From Pseudomonadota bacterium (GTDB lineage Bacteria; Desulfobacterota; Desulfarculia; Adiutricales; JAGVGV01), in contig JAHJTB010000365.1 of NCBI GenBank assembly GCA_018830135.1, positions 1 to 59,835 on the forward strand: 59,835 nucleotides of DNA, read 5' to 3'. The stretch's first letter is position 1. Each line of letters starts with the position of its first letter. A model generated the notes under the pieces. That model saw only the letters and a program-made list of their open reading frames with translations. It did not search any database and was not told where the DNA came from. The position numbers and the translations under genes are program-made. Positions 16,032-22,660 of the stretch are shown one piece after another.

Positions 16032-17243
16032 CTAATCAAAAAACAGATGCTTGGACCATTCGACGGCCTCGATGTAGGCCTTGGGAAGCTGTTTTTCATC
16101 GACCCGCAGGGCGGCGGCCAGTTTGGCCACGGCCTCCCAGCGGCCTTTCTCGAAGGCCAGCATGGTTTCGTAGACCACGCGCATCTTGTTCCGGCCGCCC
16201 AGGAGGCCGGTCTTGATGTCGTCGCTGACGGGCAGTTCGTCCAGGATTTCCTTGAGGGGGCGATCGACGATGGCGTCGAGCATGGAGAACAGGCCCATCA
16301 TGAAAAAGTCCGAGGCCCGATTGCGCATGCCCATGAGCGGGGCGAGCTGTTCGCAGAACTTGGCCCGGATGAGGCTGGAGATGACGAGTTCGGCCGGTTT
16401 GTCCGAGGCCATGCCGTGGAGGGTCAGCAGCGAGGCCCATTTCCGGACCTCGTTTTCGCCCAGCAGGGCCAGGGCCTGTTTGATGGAGACGATCTTTTCC
16501 CGCAGTCCGAAGGCGGCCGAGTTGATGTATTTGAGCAGTTTGTAGGAGATGGAGACTTCGGTCTGGATGAGTTCGGCCAGTTTGTCGAAATCGACCTCCG
16601 GCGAGTTGATTTCCTTGAGGATGCGAAGGTACTGGAGTTTGAAGGACGGGACGTCCTTGCGGGAGACCACGACCGGTTTGGCGAAGAAGTAGCCCTGAAA
16701 GTATTCGTACCCCTGTTCCAAGGCGGTTTCGAAATCCTCCCGGGTCTCCACTTTTTCGGCCAGCATCTTGATGCCGCGAGGGATGAAGGTTTCAGCCAGC
16801 CTGCGCCGCTCGTCCGCGTCGGAGATCAAAAAGTCCACCTTGATGATGTCGGCCATTTCGAGCAGGGATTCGTACTTGGCGTCGTAGACGAAGTCGTCCA
16901 GGGCCAGGATGAAGCCCTGGTCCTTGAGTCGGCGGCAGGCGGAGAGGACCTCTTCGTCCGGTTCGACGTTCTCGAGGACCTCGACCACGGTCCACTGGTT
17001 GGGCAGCAGGCTGCCATAGCCTTTGAGCAGGACGCCCCGGGTGAAATTGATGAAGGCCTTGGCGCCCCCGGTCATCTCCTCGATGCCGAACAGGAGGAAG
17101 CTGTTGGCGATGACCCGGGATGAGGCCTCGTCCCCGTCGACGTGGTCGAAGAAGTTGTCCATGCTGGACCGAAACAGGAGTTCGTAGGCATATATGCTTT
17201 GCTTGCGGTCGAAGATCGGCTGTCTGGCGACGAACTGTTCCAT
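16032..17243 (-). CDS. EAL-HDOD signalling protein (YuxH/CdgJ type)
   Basis: A 403-residue two-domain protein: a short EAL-like domain (about 1-200) then an HDOD domain (about 205-390). The EAL signature is ELL (IYAYELLFRS), but the Asn of INFTRG, Glu of VEVLEN, Asp-Asp of LALDDF, Lys of IIKVD, Glu of AEKVE and Gln of YFQGYF are in place, so c-di-GMP binding is plausible while hydrolysis is uncertain. CdgJ-like relatives are reported to be enzymatically inactive and to influence motility and biofilm. With a flagellar region 18 kb away and another HDOD protein at 3296, a motility role is a fair inference. There is no membrane segment. Confidence 0.92.
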   Translation of the reverse strand: MEQFVARQPIFDRKQSIYAYELLFRSSMDNFFDHVDGDEASSRVIANSFLLFGIEEMTGGAKAFINFTRGVLLKGYGSLLPNQWTVVEVLENVEPDEEVLSACRRLKDQGFILALDDFVYDAKYESLLEMADIIKVDFLISDADERRRLAETFIPRGIKMLAEKVETREDFETALEQGYEYFQGYFFAKPVVVSRKDVPSFKLQYLRILKEINSPEVDFDKLAELIQTEVSISYKLLKYINSAAFGLREKIVSIKQALALLGENEVRKWASLLTLHGMASDKPAELVISSLIRAKFCEQLAPLMGMRNRASDFFMMGLFSMLDAIVDRPLKEILDELPVSDDIKTGLLGGRNKMRVVYETMLAFEKGRWEAVAKLAAALRVDEKQLPKAYIEAVEWSKHLFFD

Positions 17244-17365
17244 GGCGCCCTCTGTGTATGGGAGTGGGTTCCGCGCTTCAATCCCGCACGGTGGACCGAA
17301 TTAATCTTATCGCATAACCCCGGATGCCGCAATCCGGGAAATAGCCGGTCCGGTTGGCCGGCTCC

Positions 17366-17394
17366 TTGACACCCCGCCGCGCATGGACTATACC
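17366..17394 (+). promoter_or_regulatory. Sigma-70 promoter of the DnaJ/CbpA-DUF434-PP-loop operon
   Basis: TTGACA at 17366-17371 and TATACC at 17389-17394 with an exact 17-bp spacer. Predicted transcription starts near 17401, about 65 bp before the DnaJ-like ATG and just upstream of a leader hairpin. Confidence 0.65.
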
Positions 17395-17417
17395 TTAAAC
17401 CAGCAAGTCGGAGGCGG

Positions 17418-17439
17418 AAGGGGGAGCGCCCCCTTTTTT
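17418..17439 (+). terminator. Leader hairpin with T-run, possible attenuator
   Basis: AAGGGGG and CCCCCTT arms (17418-17424 and 17429-17435) around AGCG, followed by a run of six T, the form of a Rho-independent terminator. It lies between the promoter at 17366 and the DnaJ-like start at 17468, so it would cut most transcripts short unless it is bypassed. It may instead end an upstream transcript, but none is visible on this strand. Confidence 0.55.
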
Positions 17440-17467
17440 CCGTTTGGGACTGAGGAAGCCACACAAA

Positions 17468-18421
17468 ATGGGCGAACGAGACTATTACGAGATTCTGGGC
17501 CTGGGCCGTCAGGCCAGCCCGGAAGAGATCAAGAAGGCGTACCGGCGCCTGGCGGTCAAGTATCATCCGGACCGCAACCCGGACGACAAGGCGGCCGAGG
17601 ACCAGTTCAAGGAACTCAGCGAGGCGTACGCCGTTCTGAGCGATCCGGAAAAGCGCAAGCAATACGACATGTACGGTCATTCCGGCTTTCAGCAGCAGTA
17701 CAGCCAGGAAGACATCTTCCGCAATTTCAACGCCGGGGACATGTTCAAGGAGTTCGGTTTCGGGAACGAGGATGTTTTTTCCCAGCTTTTCGGCGGGGGC
17801 CGGCGCAGGACCAGCCGGCCTTACGGGCGGGCCGGACGGGGCGGCGGGTACGGGGATTTTTTCGGTGAATTCGGCGGGGAACGGCACATGCCCCGGCGCA
17901 AGGGCGCGGACGTGGCCGTGGACCTGCACGTGTCGCTGGCCGAGGCGGTTTTCGGGACCGAGCGCCTGATCGCCTTCAACATGGAAGAGGGCGTGACCAA
18001 GATCACGGTCAAGGTCCCCCCCGGCATTGCCTCGGGCCGGAAGCTGCGTGTGAGCGGCAAGGGGCGGCCCAGCCACGAAGGGGGTCCTCCCGGAGACGTG
18101 CTGGTGACGGTTCGGGTCGATCCGAACCCCGGTTTTCAGCGGGAAGGGGACGACCTGAGCGTTGACGTCCGGGTCCGGCCCAGCCAGGCCCTGCTGGGGG
18201 CCAAGGTCCCGGTGGAAACGCTGGATGGCAAGACCCTCAACCTGACCATTCCGCCGGGCACCGCCAGCCAGACCCGCCTGAGGATTCCCGGTCATGGGGC
18301 CCCTCGCTTCAAGGGCGCCGGACGCGGCGATCTGTTCGTCCGGGTCCTTGTCACCGCGCCGGCCGACCTGACGGAGCGGCAGCGGGAGCTGCTGGAGGCC
18401 CTGGCCGAGGAAGGCCTGTAA
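17468..18421 (+). CDS. DnaJ-like co-chaperone, CbpA type (no zinc finger)
   Basis: A 317-residue Hsp40. The J domain is at 5-70 with HPD at 33-35, then a Gly/Phe/Arg-rich linker (about 75-140) and a beta-sheet C-terminal substrate-binding region (about 145-310; [37 protein letters not shown]). There is no CxxCxGxG zinc finger, so it is class B/CbpA-like. It stimulates Hsp70 ATPase and delivers substrates. The ATG at 17468 is used because the J domain starts at once; the in-frame TTG at 17444 adds nothing conserved. It starts a probable operon with the DUF434 gene 16 bp later. Confidence 0.95.
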   Translation: MGERDYYEILGLGRQASPEEIKKAYRRLAVKYHPDRNPDDKAAEDQFKELSEAYAVLSDPEKRKQYDMYGHSGFQQQYSQEDIFRNFNAGDMFKEFGFGNEDVFSQLFGGGRRRTSRPYGRAGRGGGYGDFFGEFGGERHMPRRKGADVAVDLHVSLAEAVFGTERLIAFNMEEGVTKITVKVPPGIASGRKLRVSGKGRPSHEGGPPGDVLVTVRVDPNPGFQREGDDLSVDVRVRPSQALLGAKVPVETLDGKTLNLTIPPGTASQTRLRIPGHGAPRFKGAGRGDLFVRVLVTAPADLTERQRELLEALAEEGL

Positions 18422-18437
18422 GGAGCCCCGGCCGGAC

Positions 18438-19106
18438 ATGGACGGTCTGCACCAAGCCGCCCTGGATTTGCGCTACCTGCTCGGTCGGGGCTACCCTCGG
18501 CCCGGGGCCTTGACCTTTGTCGGAAACCGCTATCAGCTCCCCCGCGAGGACCGGGATGTGCTGAACCGGGGCGTATATCCGACCGCCGAGGCCGCGGCCC
18601 GGCGGGCGAGGTTGAGGGGACCGGACGCGATCCGGGGGCGTTGTGTGGGGGTTGACGGACACAACGTTCTGATCACCCTGGAAAGCGCCCTGCTGGGCCG
18701 CCGTCTGATCCGGTGCGACGACGGACTGATCCGGGACGCGACCGGCGCGGCCGCGTCGTACCGGCCCTCGGAGACCACGGATTCGGCCCTGGACATGATC
18801 ATGGACTATCTGCGGGACCGGAGCGCGGGATCGGTGCTGTTTCTGCTGGACGCTCCCATGAGTTGCAGCGGAGAACTGGCGGCCCAGGTCCGGGCGGTCC
18901 TGGCTGGCCGAGGCATGATGGGGAGAGCCCGGGCCGCGGGGGACCCGGATTTCGAACTGGCGACCTTCTCCGGTCTGGTGGCCACCAGCGATTCGGTCCT
19001 GGTGGACCGGGCCGCCGAACCGCTGGACCTGGCCGGCTGCATCATCCGGGAGCGCATGCCGGAGGCGATTCTGGAGAGCCTGGACGGGCCGGGCGGGAGC
19101 GAATAA
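18438..19106 (+). CDS. DUF434-like protein
   Basis: A 222-residue protein. DLRYLLGRGYPRPGALTFVG and NRYQL near the N-terminus and CVGVDGHNVLITLESALLG at about 68-86 are the hallmarks of DUF434 proteins. The Asp in VDGHNV, with later FLLDAPMSCSGEL and SDSVLVDRA, suggests a nuclease-like (PIN/NYN-type) acidic fold, but this is inference. No function is established for the family. It lies between the DnaJ-like and PP-loop genes with gaps of 16 and 24 bp, in the same direction. Confidence 0.82.
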   Translation: MDGLHQAALDLRYLLGRGYPRPGALTFVGNRYQLPREDRDVLNRGVYPTAEAAARRARLRGPDAIRGRCVGVDGHNVLITLESALLGRRLIRCDDGLIRDATGAAASYRPSETTDSALDMIMDYLRDRSAGSVLFLLDAPMSCSGELAAQVRAVLAGRGMMGRARAAGDPDFELATFSGLVATSDSVLVDRAAEPLDLAGCIIRERMPEAILESLDGPGGSE

Positions 19107-19130
19107 GGTCCGGAAAAGAAAAAGCAATAT

Positions 19131-20102
19131 ATGGCAAAAGGTTACGGAATATTCTCCGGCGGCCTGGACAGCATCCTCGCCGCCGCGTTACTTCAGGAAC
19201 AGGGCCGGGAATTGGTCCTGCTTACGTTCTCGACGCCGTTTTTCGGCCCGGAACGGGCCCTGGTTTCGGCCCGGGCTCTGGGCCTGAGGGCCCGGGTGGT
19301 GGACCTGACCGCTCCGCACATGGAGATGCTCCAGCAGCCCCGGCACGGGTACGGCCGGTTCATGAATCCCTGCATCGACTGCCACGCCCTGATGTTCCGC
19401 CGGGCCGGGGAGATCATGGCGGCCGAGGGCGGGGACTTTCTTTTTTCCGGCGAGGTGCTGGGCCAGCGGCCCAAATCGCAGAACCGGCGGGCTTTGGACA
19501 TTGTGGCCCACGAGTCCGGGTACGCGGATTTCATCCTCCGTCCGCTCAGCGCCCGGGTCCTGCCGCCGACGCGAACCGAGGAACTGGGCCTGGTGGACCG
19601 GGACCGGCTGCAGGGCTTTTCAGGCCGGACGCGCAAGCCCCAGATGGAGCTGGCGGCCCGGTACGGGATCAAGGACTACCCGTCCCCGGCCGGCGGCTGC
19701 CTGCTGACCGACCCGATTTTTTCCAGGCGCCTCAAGGAACTGGCCGGTCAGGGGCCTTTGCTGGACCCTCGGGACGTCGAACTGCTCAAGTGGGGGCGTC
19801 ACTTCCGGCTGCCGGACGGTCTCAAGGCCATCGTCGGCCGGAAAAAGGCGGAAAACGAGGCCCTGGAGGGTCTTTTCCGTCCCGGGGACGTGATGTTCAA
19901 GGTGGCTTCGGCTCCGGGACCCACGGTCCTGATCCCGGCCGGCGAACCCGAGGACCCCGGCCTGGCCGCGTCCATGACCGTGTCCTACAGCGACGCCCCG
20001 GACGGGGAGCCCGCTGCGGTCCGGGTCATCGGGGCGCTCGGCGAACGGACTGTCGCGGCCCGGGGACTCCCCAAAAAGGACTTCGCCCATTTCATGATCT
20101 GA
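19131..20102 (+). CDS. PP-loop ATPase of ThiI/MnmA-like type with C-terminal NFACT-like RNA-binding domain
   Basis: A 323-residue protein. The N-terminal PP-loop is FSGGLDSILAA (about 7-17), which in MnmA, ThiI and relatives adenylates a base for thiolation. NPCIDCH at about 83-89 and GGCLLTD at about 186-192 supply three cysteines placed as in tRNA thiolases. The C-terminal part (GRHFRLPDG, IVGRKKAENEAL, then GPTVLIP) resembles the NFACT-R RNA-binding domain. It is probably a tRNA-modifying or sulfur-transfer enzyme of unknown base specificity. It is the last gene of the DnaJ-DUF434-PP-loop unit. Database labels such as tRNA 4-thiouridine synthase may be overprecise. Confidence 0.82.
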   Translation: MAKGYGIFSGGLDSILAAALLQEQGRELVLLTFSTPFFGPERALVSARALGLRARVVDLTAPHMEMLQQPRHGYGRFMNPCIDCHALMFRRAGEIMAAEGGDFLFSGEVLGQRPKSQNRRALDIVAHESGYADFILRPLSARVLPPTRTEELGLVDRDRLQGFSGRTRKPQMELAARYGIKDYPSPAGGCLLTDPIFSRRLKELAGQGPLLDPRDVELLKWGRHFRLPDGLKAIVGRKKAENEALEGLFRPGDVMFKVASAPGPTVLIPAGEPEDPGLAASMTVSYSDAPDGEPAAVRVIGALGERTVAARGLPKKDFAHFMI

Positions 20103-20197
20103 TGCCGATTTTTGGGGAAAAGCACCAAAATCCGTTTTTGCGGGCAATCGTCCGTTGAGAAATCCAAAAGCTATCGGGTTTGGATATGGCTTCCGCC

Positions 20198-20346
20198 ATT
20201 AAACCCGAGTTTTGCGGTCGTCTTCAACCGCGGCGCCGAAATGCGTGCCGCAACGCTCGTTTCCCGCTTTTCGGCCTCGACGTATCCCGTGGTACAGCGG
20301 GGGCCAAAAATCGGTCCAACTTCGCGTTTCGCCATGCATTTCGACG
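20198..20346 (+). repeat. 149-bp dispersed repeat, copy 1, next to RAYT-like transposase
   Basis: This sequence recurs in reverse orientation at 45821-45969 with the same length and roughly 85% identity by eye; mismatches cluster in the middle (around 20287-20308). Near its ends are imperfect inverted repeats of about 23 nt: CGCCGAAATGCGTGCCGCAACGC (20234-20256, split here as CGCCGAAATG and CGTGCCGCAACGC) against 20324-20346. It ends 33 bp from the 3' end of the transposase gene. It looks like a MITE-like or REP-type element, possibly mobilised by that protein (inference). The frame through it encodes a short peptide but has no start signals. The rest of 20103-20379 shows a small CGGGTTT/AAACCCG hairpin at 20175-20207. 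Confidence 0.8.
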
Positions 20347-20379
20347 TTTGACAACCCGCAACAGGCGGGCCATCTCGGC

Positions 20380-21363
20380 TCAGTCGGCCGTAAACGCCTC
20401 CTTGCCGGCCCTCACGCCTCTCAGCCAGCGTTTGCCCAGAATCTCGGTCGCCGGCTTCATGGCGTCCGGATGCCCGACCACCTGGTGGAACAGCTTGCCG
20501 TAATCCTTGACCGTATCCAGCCAGCGAGCCTGGTTGATCGGAAGGCGGCCCAGAATATCCGACAGTTCCGCCGGAATCTCCCCGCGGGTCCCCAGGCGGA
20601 TTTCCCGGCCGGTCCAGTCCATCAAAGACAGGTACTCGTCCAGGTTAAGCGGCAGCACGCCCCGGAGGCCGCCGGATTCTTCGACCCCGATCGGGCAGAG
20701 CCAGGTCGCGTCCGGCCCGGAAGCCCGGTCCTGGATTCGATCGTAAAGGCCCGTATATTCGCTCTGTTCCGGCGTGTCGGCCAGGCCGGACCGAACCGGG
20801 TTCAGGTCCACAAAGGCCATACAGGCCAGGAGCGCCGCATCGTCCAGCAAAACCTGGCATTTGAATCGCCCCTCCCAAAAACGCCCCTTGCAGCCGTCCT
20901 CTCGATTGGCCGTTCTGGACAGGAATTCATTCAGGGACCGCATGAACCAGCTTACACTGCCCAGACGGGACCGGATTTCATCGAGTCGCTTGGGTTTGCC
21001 CGCCAAGGCCTTGATGGCGGTCCGGCTCGGCGCCTTGGGGCGGCCATCCTCGGCATGGTCCTTGGGAGCCAGGGTCAGCCAGCGCCGGACCGTGTCCTCG
21101 GCCGACCAGCCCTCGACCAGGTCCGGACGGGTGCGGAGCATCACATGCAGGTGGTTGGACATGACCGCGTACGTGATGACCTCGATGCCGAACAGGGCCG
21201 CCAGCTCCTGCAAGCGGGCCTGGACCCAGCCCTTGCGGTGGTCTTGCGACTGGCCGGTGTACGGATCGACGCCGCCAAGATAGGCGCCGCGCACGCACCG
21301 GGAAATACAGTGGTAACAGGCCTCCTCGCCCTGGGTCACCATTTCGCTGCGGGCGACGGTCAT
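20380..21363 (-). CDS. IS200-like / REP-associated (RAYT-like) transposase
   Basis: A 327-residue protein with the Y1 transposase (HUH) fold. The HUH pair is in VMSNHLHVML (His71, His73). The later helix (FMRSLNEFLSRTANREDG) and GRFWEGRFKCQ followed by ACMAFVDLNPVRSG are typical of the proteobacterial branch. The canonical catalytic Tyr position in this helix (NQRY in relatives) is occupied here by non-Tyr residues, so the nucleophile is unclear and activity is uncertain. The ATG at 21363 has GGGAGGG upstream. RAYTs are single, domesticated transposases associated with REP palindromes; this one lies alone beside the 149-bp repeat, with no second ORF and no IS ends seen. Confidence 0.82.
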   Translation of the reverse strand: MTVARSEMVTQGEEACYHCISRCVRGAYLGGVDPYTGQSQDHRKGWVQARLQELAALFGIEVITYAVMSNHLHVMLRTRPDLVEGWSAEDTVRRWLTLAPKDHAEDGRPKAPSRTAIKALAGKPKRLDEIRSRLGSVSWFMRSLNEFLSRTANREDGCKGRFWEGRFKCQVLLDDAALLACMAFVDLNPVRSGLADTPEQSEYTGLYDRIQDRASGPDATWLCPIGVEESGGLRGVLPLNLDEYLSLMDWTGREIRLGTRGEIPAELSDILGRLPINQARWLDTVKDYGKLFHQVVGHPDAMKPATEILGKRWLRGVRAGKEAFTAD

Positions 21364-21457
21364 GACGCATCCCTCCCAATTTTTTGGGTCAGGATAGCAG
21401 GTCGAGGCCGCCATGTCAAATATCTGGATGTCCTACAAGTAAGTCAGGGTCTTGGCC

Positions 21458-21865
21458 TCAGCCGTCCCGCATGACGATCTGGGACTGGGAGACCAGGGCG
21501 ACCAACTTGCCCTCCGTAGTCCTGAGTTCCGTCTGCCAGAGCATCATGGTCCGGCCCTTGTGCTTGAGCGTGCAGGCGCCGACCACGGTCTGGCCCAACC
21601 GGGCCGCGCCCACGAAGTTGGTCTTGGACTCGACGGTCGAGGTCCGGGCGCCGGGCGGCAGGTTCAAAAACGTGCCCACCGCCCCCAGGGTGTCGGCCAG
21701 GGCCATGCTGGACCCGCCGTGCAGAATCCCGCCCGTGGTGCACAGGGCATCACCGACGACCAGCCGGCCCACGACCTCTTGGGGATCGGCCGACACGATT
21801 TCGAAGCCCAGGTGGCCGGGCAGCAGGTCCTTGAATATCTCCTGAATCTGATCGACGATTTGCAT
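21458..21865 (-). CDS. PaaI-like hotdog-fold thioesterase
   Basis: A 135-residue single hotdog domain. TGGILHGGSSMALADTLG at about 44-61 contains the HGG signature and the catalytic acidic residue of the PaaI/YbdB branch; TSTVESKTNFVGAAR follows. It hydrolyses acyl- or aryl-CoA thioesters in the cytoplasm; the substrate is unknown. It is divergently arranged with the TetR gene at 22046 and shares its operator region, so it is a likely target of that repressor (inference). Confidence 0.9.
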   Translation of the reverse strand: MQIVDQIQEIFKDLLPGHLGFEIVSADPQEVVGRLVVGDALCTTGGILHGGSSMALADTLGAVGTFLNLPPGARTSTVESKTNFVGAARLGQTVVGACTLKHKGRTMMLWQTELRTTEGKLVALVSQSQIVMRDG

Positions 21866-21991
21866 ACATTTCCCTCCCGGAGCGGCCCCGGCCCGTTCGG
21901 CGGGGCCGGCGGTCTTTTGCTTGCTTTTTGGGCGGAAGGCCGGTAGACAGAGTTATGATACGCCGGCCATCCGACATGATAATGTTATGAT

Positions 21992-22008
21992 ACATACTCA
22001 AAGTATGT
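21992..22008. promoter_or_regulatory. TetR-type operator palindrome
   Basis: Perfect 7-bp arms ACATACT and AGTATGT around CAA, in the AT-rich divergent region between the thioesterase and TetR genes, about 40 bp before the TetR start. TATGAT boxes at 21954 and 21985 may be -10 elements. The symmetry and location fit an AcrR-like autoregulatory operator. Confidence 0.6.
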
Positions 22009-22045
22009 TTGTCAAGAGGACAACACCGGACCGGGAGAGGTGAAC

Positions 22046-22660
22046 ATGAAGACCCGATCACGCAAGGAAGAGTATGCCGAAGCCACCCGGGAGGCCCTGC
22101 TGGAGGCGGCCCTGGACCGGTTCATCGCCCGGGGATATGCCGGTACGACCATCGAGGACATCGTGAGGCAGGCCCGGGTGACCCGGGGCGCGCTCTACCA
22201 CCATTTTTCGAGCAAGGAAGAGATATTCACCGTGGTCTATGAGCGGATCGCCGCCCGGCTGGCGGCCCGGCTGGAAGCCTCGGTCCGCGCCCTGGACGAT
22301 CCCTGGGAGCGGGCACTGGCCGGGTGCCGGGCCTTTCTGGATTTCTGCCTGGACCCCTGGGCCAGGAGCATCCGCCTGAGCGACGCCATCGGGGTTTTGG
22401 GCTGGGAGAAGTGGCGCCGGCTGGATTCGAGCTACACCATGGGAGTGATCCGCGAGGCTATATCCGGCCTGATGGAAGCGGGGGCCGTACCGGCGTATTC
22501 CATCGACCGGGTTTCCGGCCTGATTCATGCCCTGTACGTCGAGGCCTCGATGATTCTGGCCGCGGCCCAGGACAAGCGGGCGGCCCGTGATGAACTCTAT
22601 GGCATCATGGAGCGAATGATACGCGGGCTGGGGCGGTCTCCGGAAAGCGGCGGACTATAG
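22046..22660 (+). CDS. TetR/AcrR-family transcriptional regulator
   Basis: A 204-residue repressor. The HTH occupies about 15-58 (TTIEDIVRQARVTRGALYHH), followed by FSSKEEIF; the C-terminal helical domain contains an ALxGCRAFLDFCLDPW stretch common in AcrR-like members. The ATG at 22046 has GGGAGAGG upstream, better than the GTG at 22040. A palindrome at 21992 lies just upstream. Its 3' end overlaps the convergent RND pump gene by 6 bp. Control of the pump is plausible by proximity, but the pump's own upstream region (27493-27608) shows no matching palindrome. Confidence 0.92.
   Translation: MKTRSRKEEYAEATREALLEAALDRFIARGYAGTTIEDIVRQARVTRGALYHHFSSKEEIFTVVYERIAARLAARLEASVRALDDPWERALAGCRAFLDFCLDPWARSIRLSDAIGVLGWEKWRRLDSSYTMGVIREAISGLMEAGAVPAYSIDRVSGLIHALYVEASMILAAAQDKRAARDELYGIMERMIRGLGRSPESGGL

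Noticed and set aside
17244..17365. A sigma-28 type promoter for the EAL-HDOD gene
   Set aside because: GCGATAAG resembles the -10 on the minus strand, but no TAAA-type -35 is at the right distance.
20224..20351. A possible small gene in the 149-bp repeat
   Set aside because: The frame is shared by both copies, but there is no ribosome-binding site and the differences include many amino-acid changes; it reads as repeat DNA.
21364..21457. A second repeat copy on the 5' side of the transposase gene
   Set aside because: Only a 10-base match (GTCGAGGCCG) to the 149-bp repeat, within chance for GC-rich DNA.
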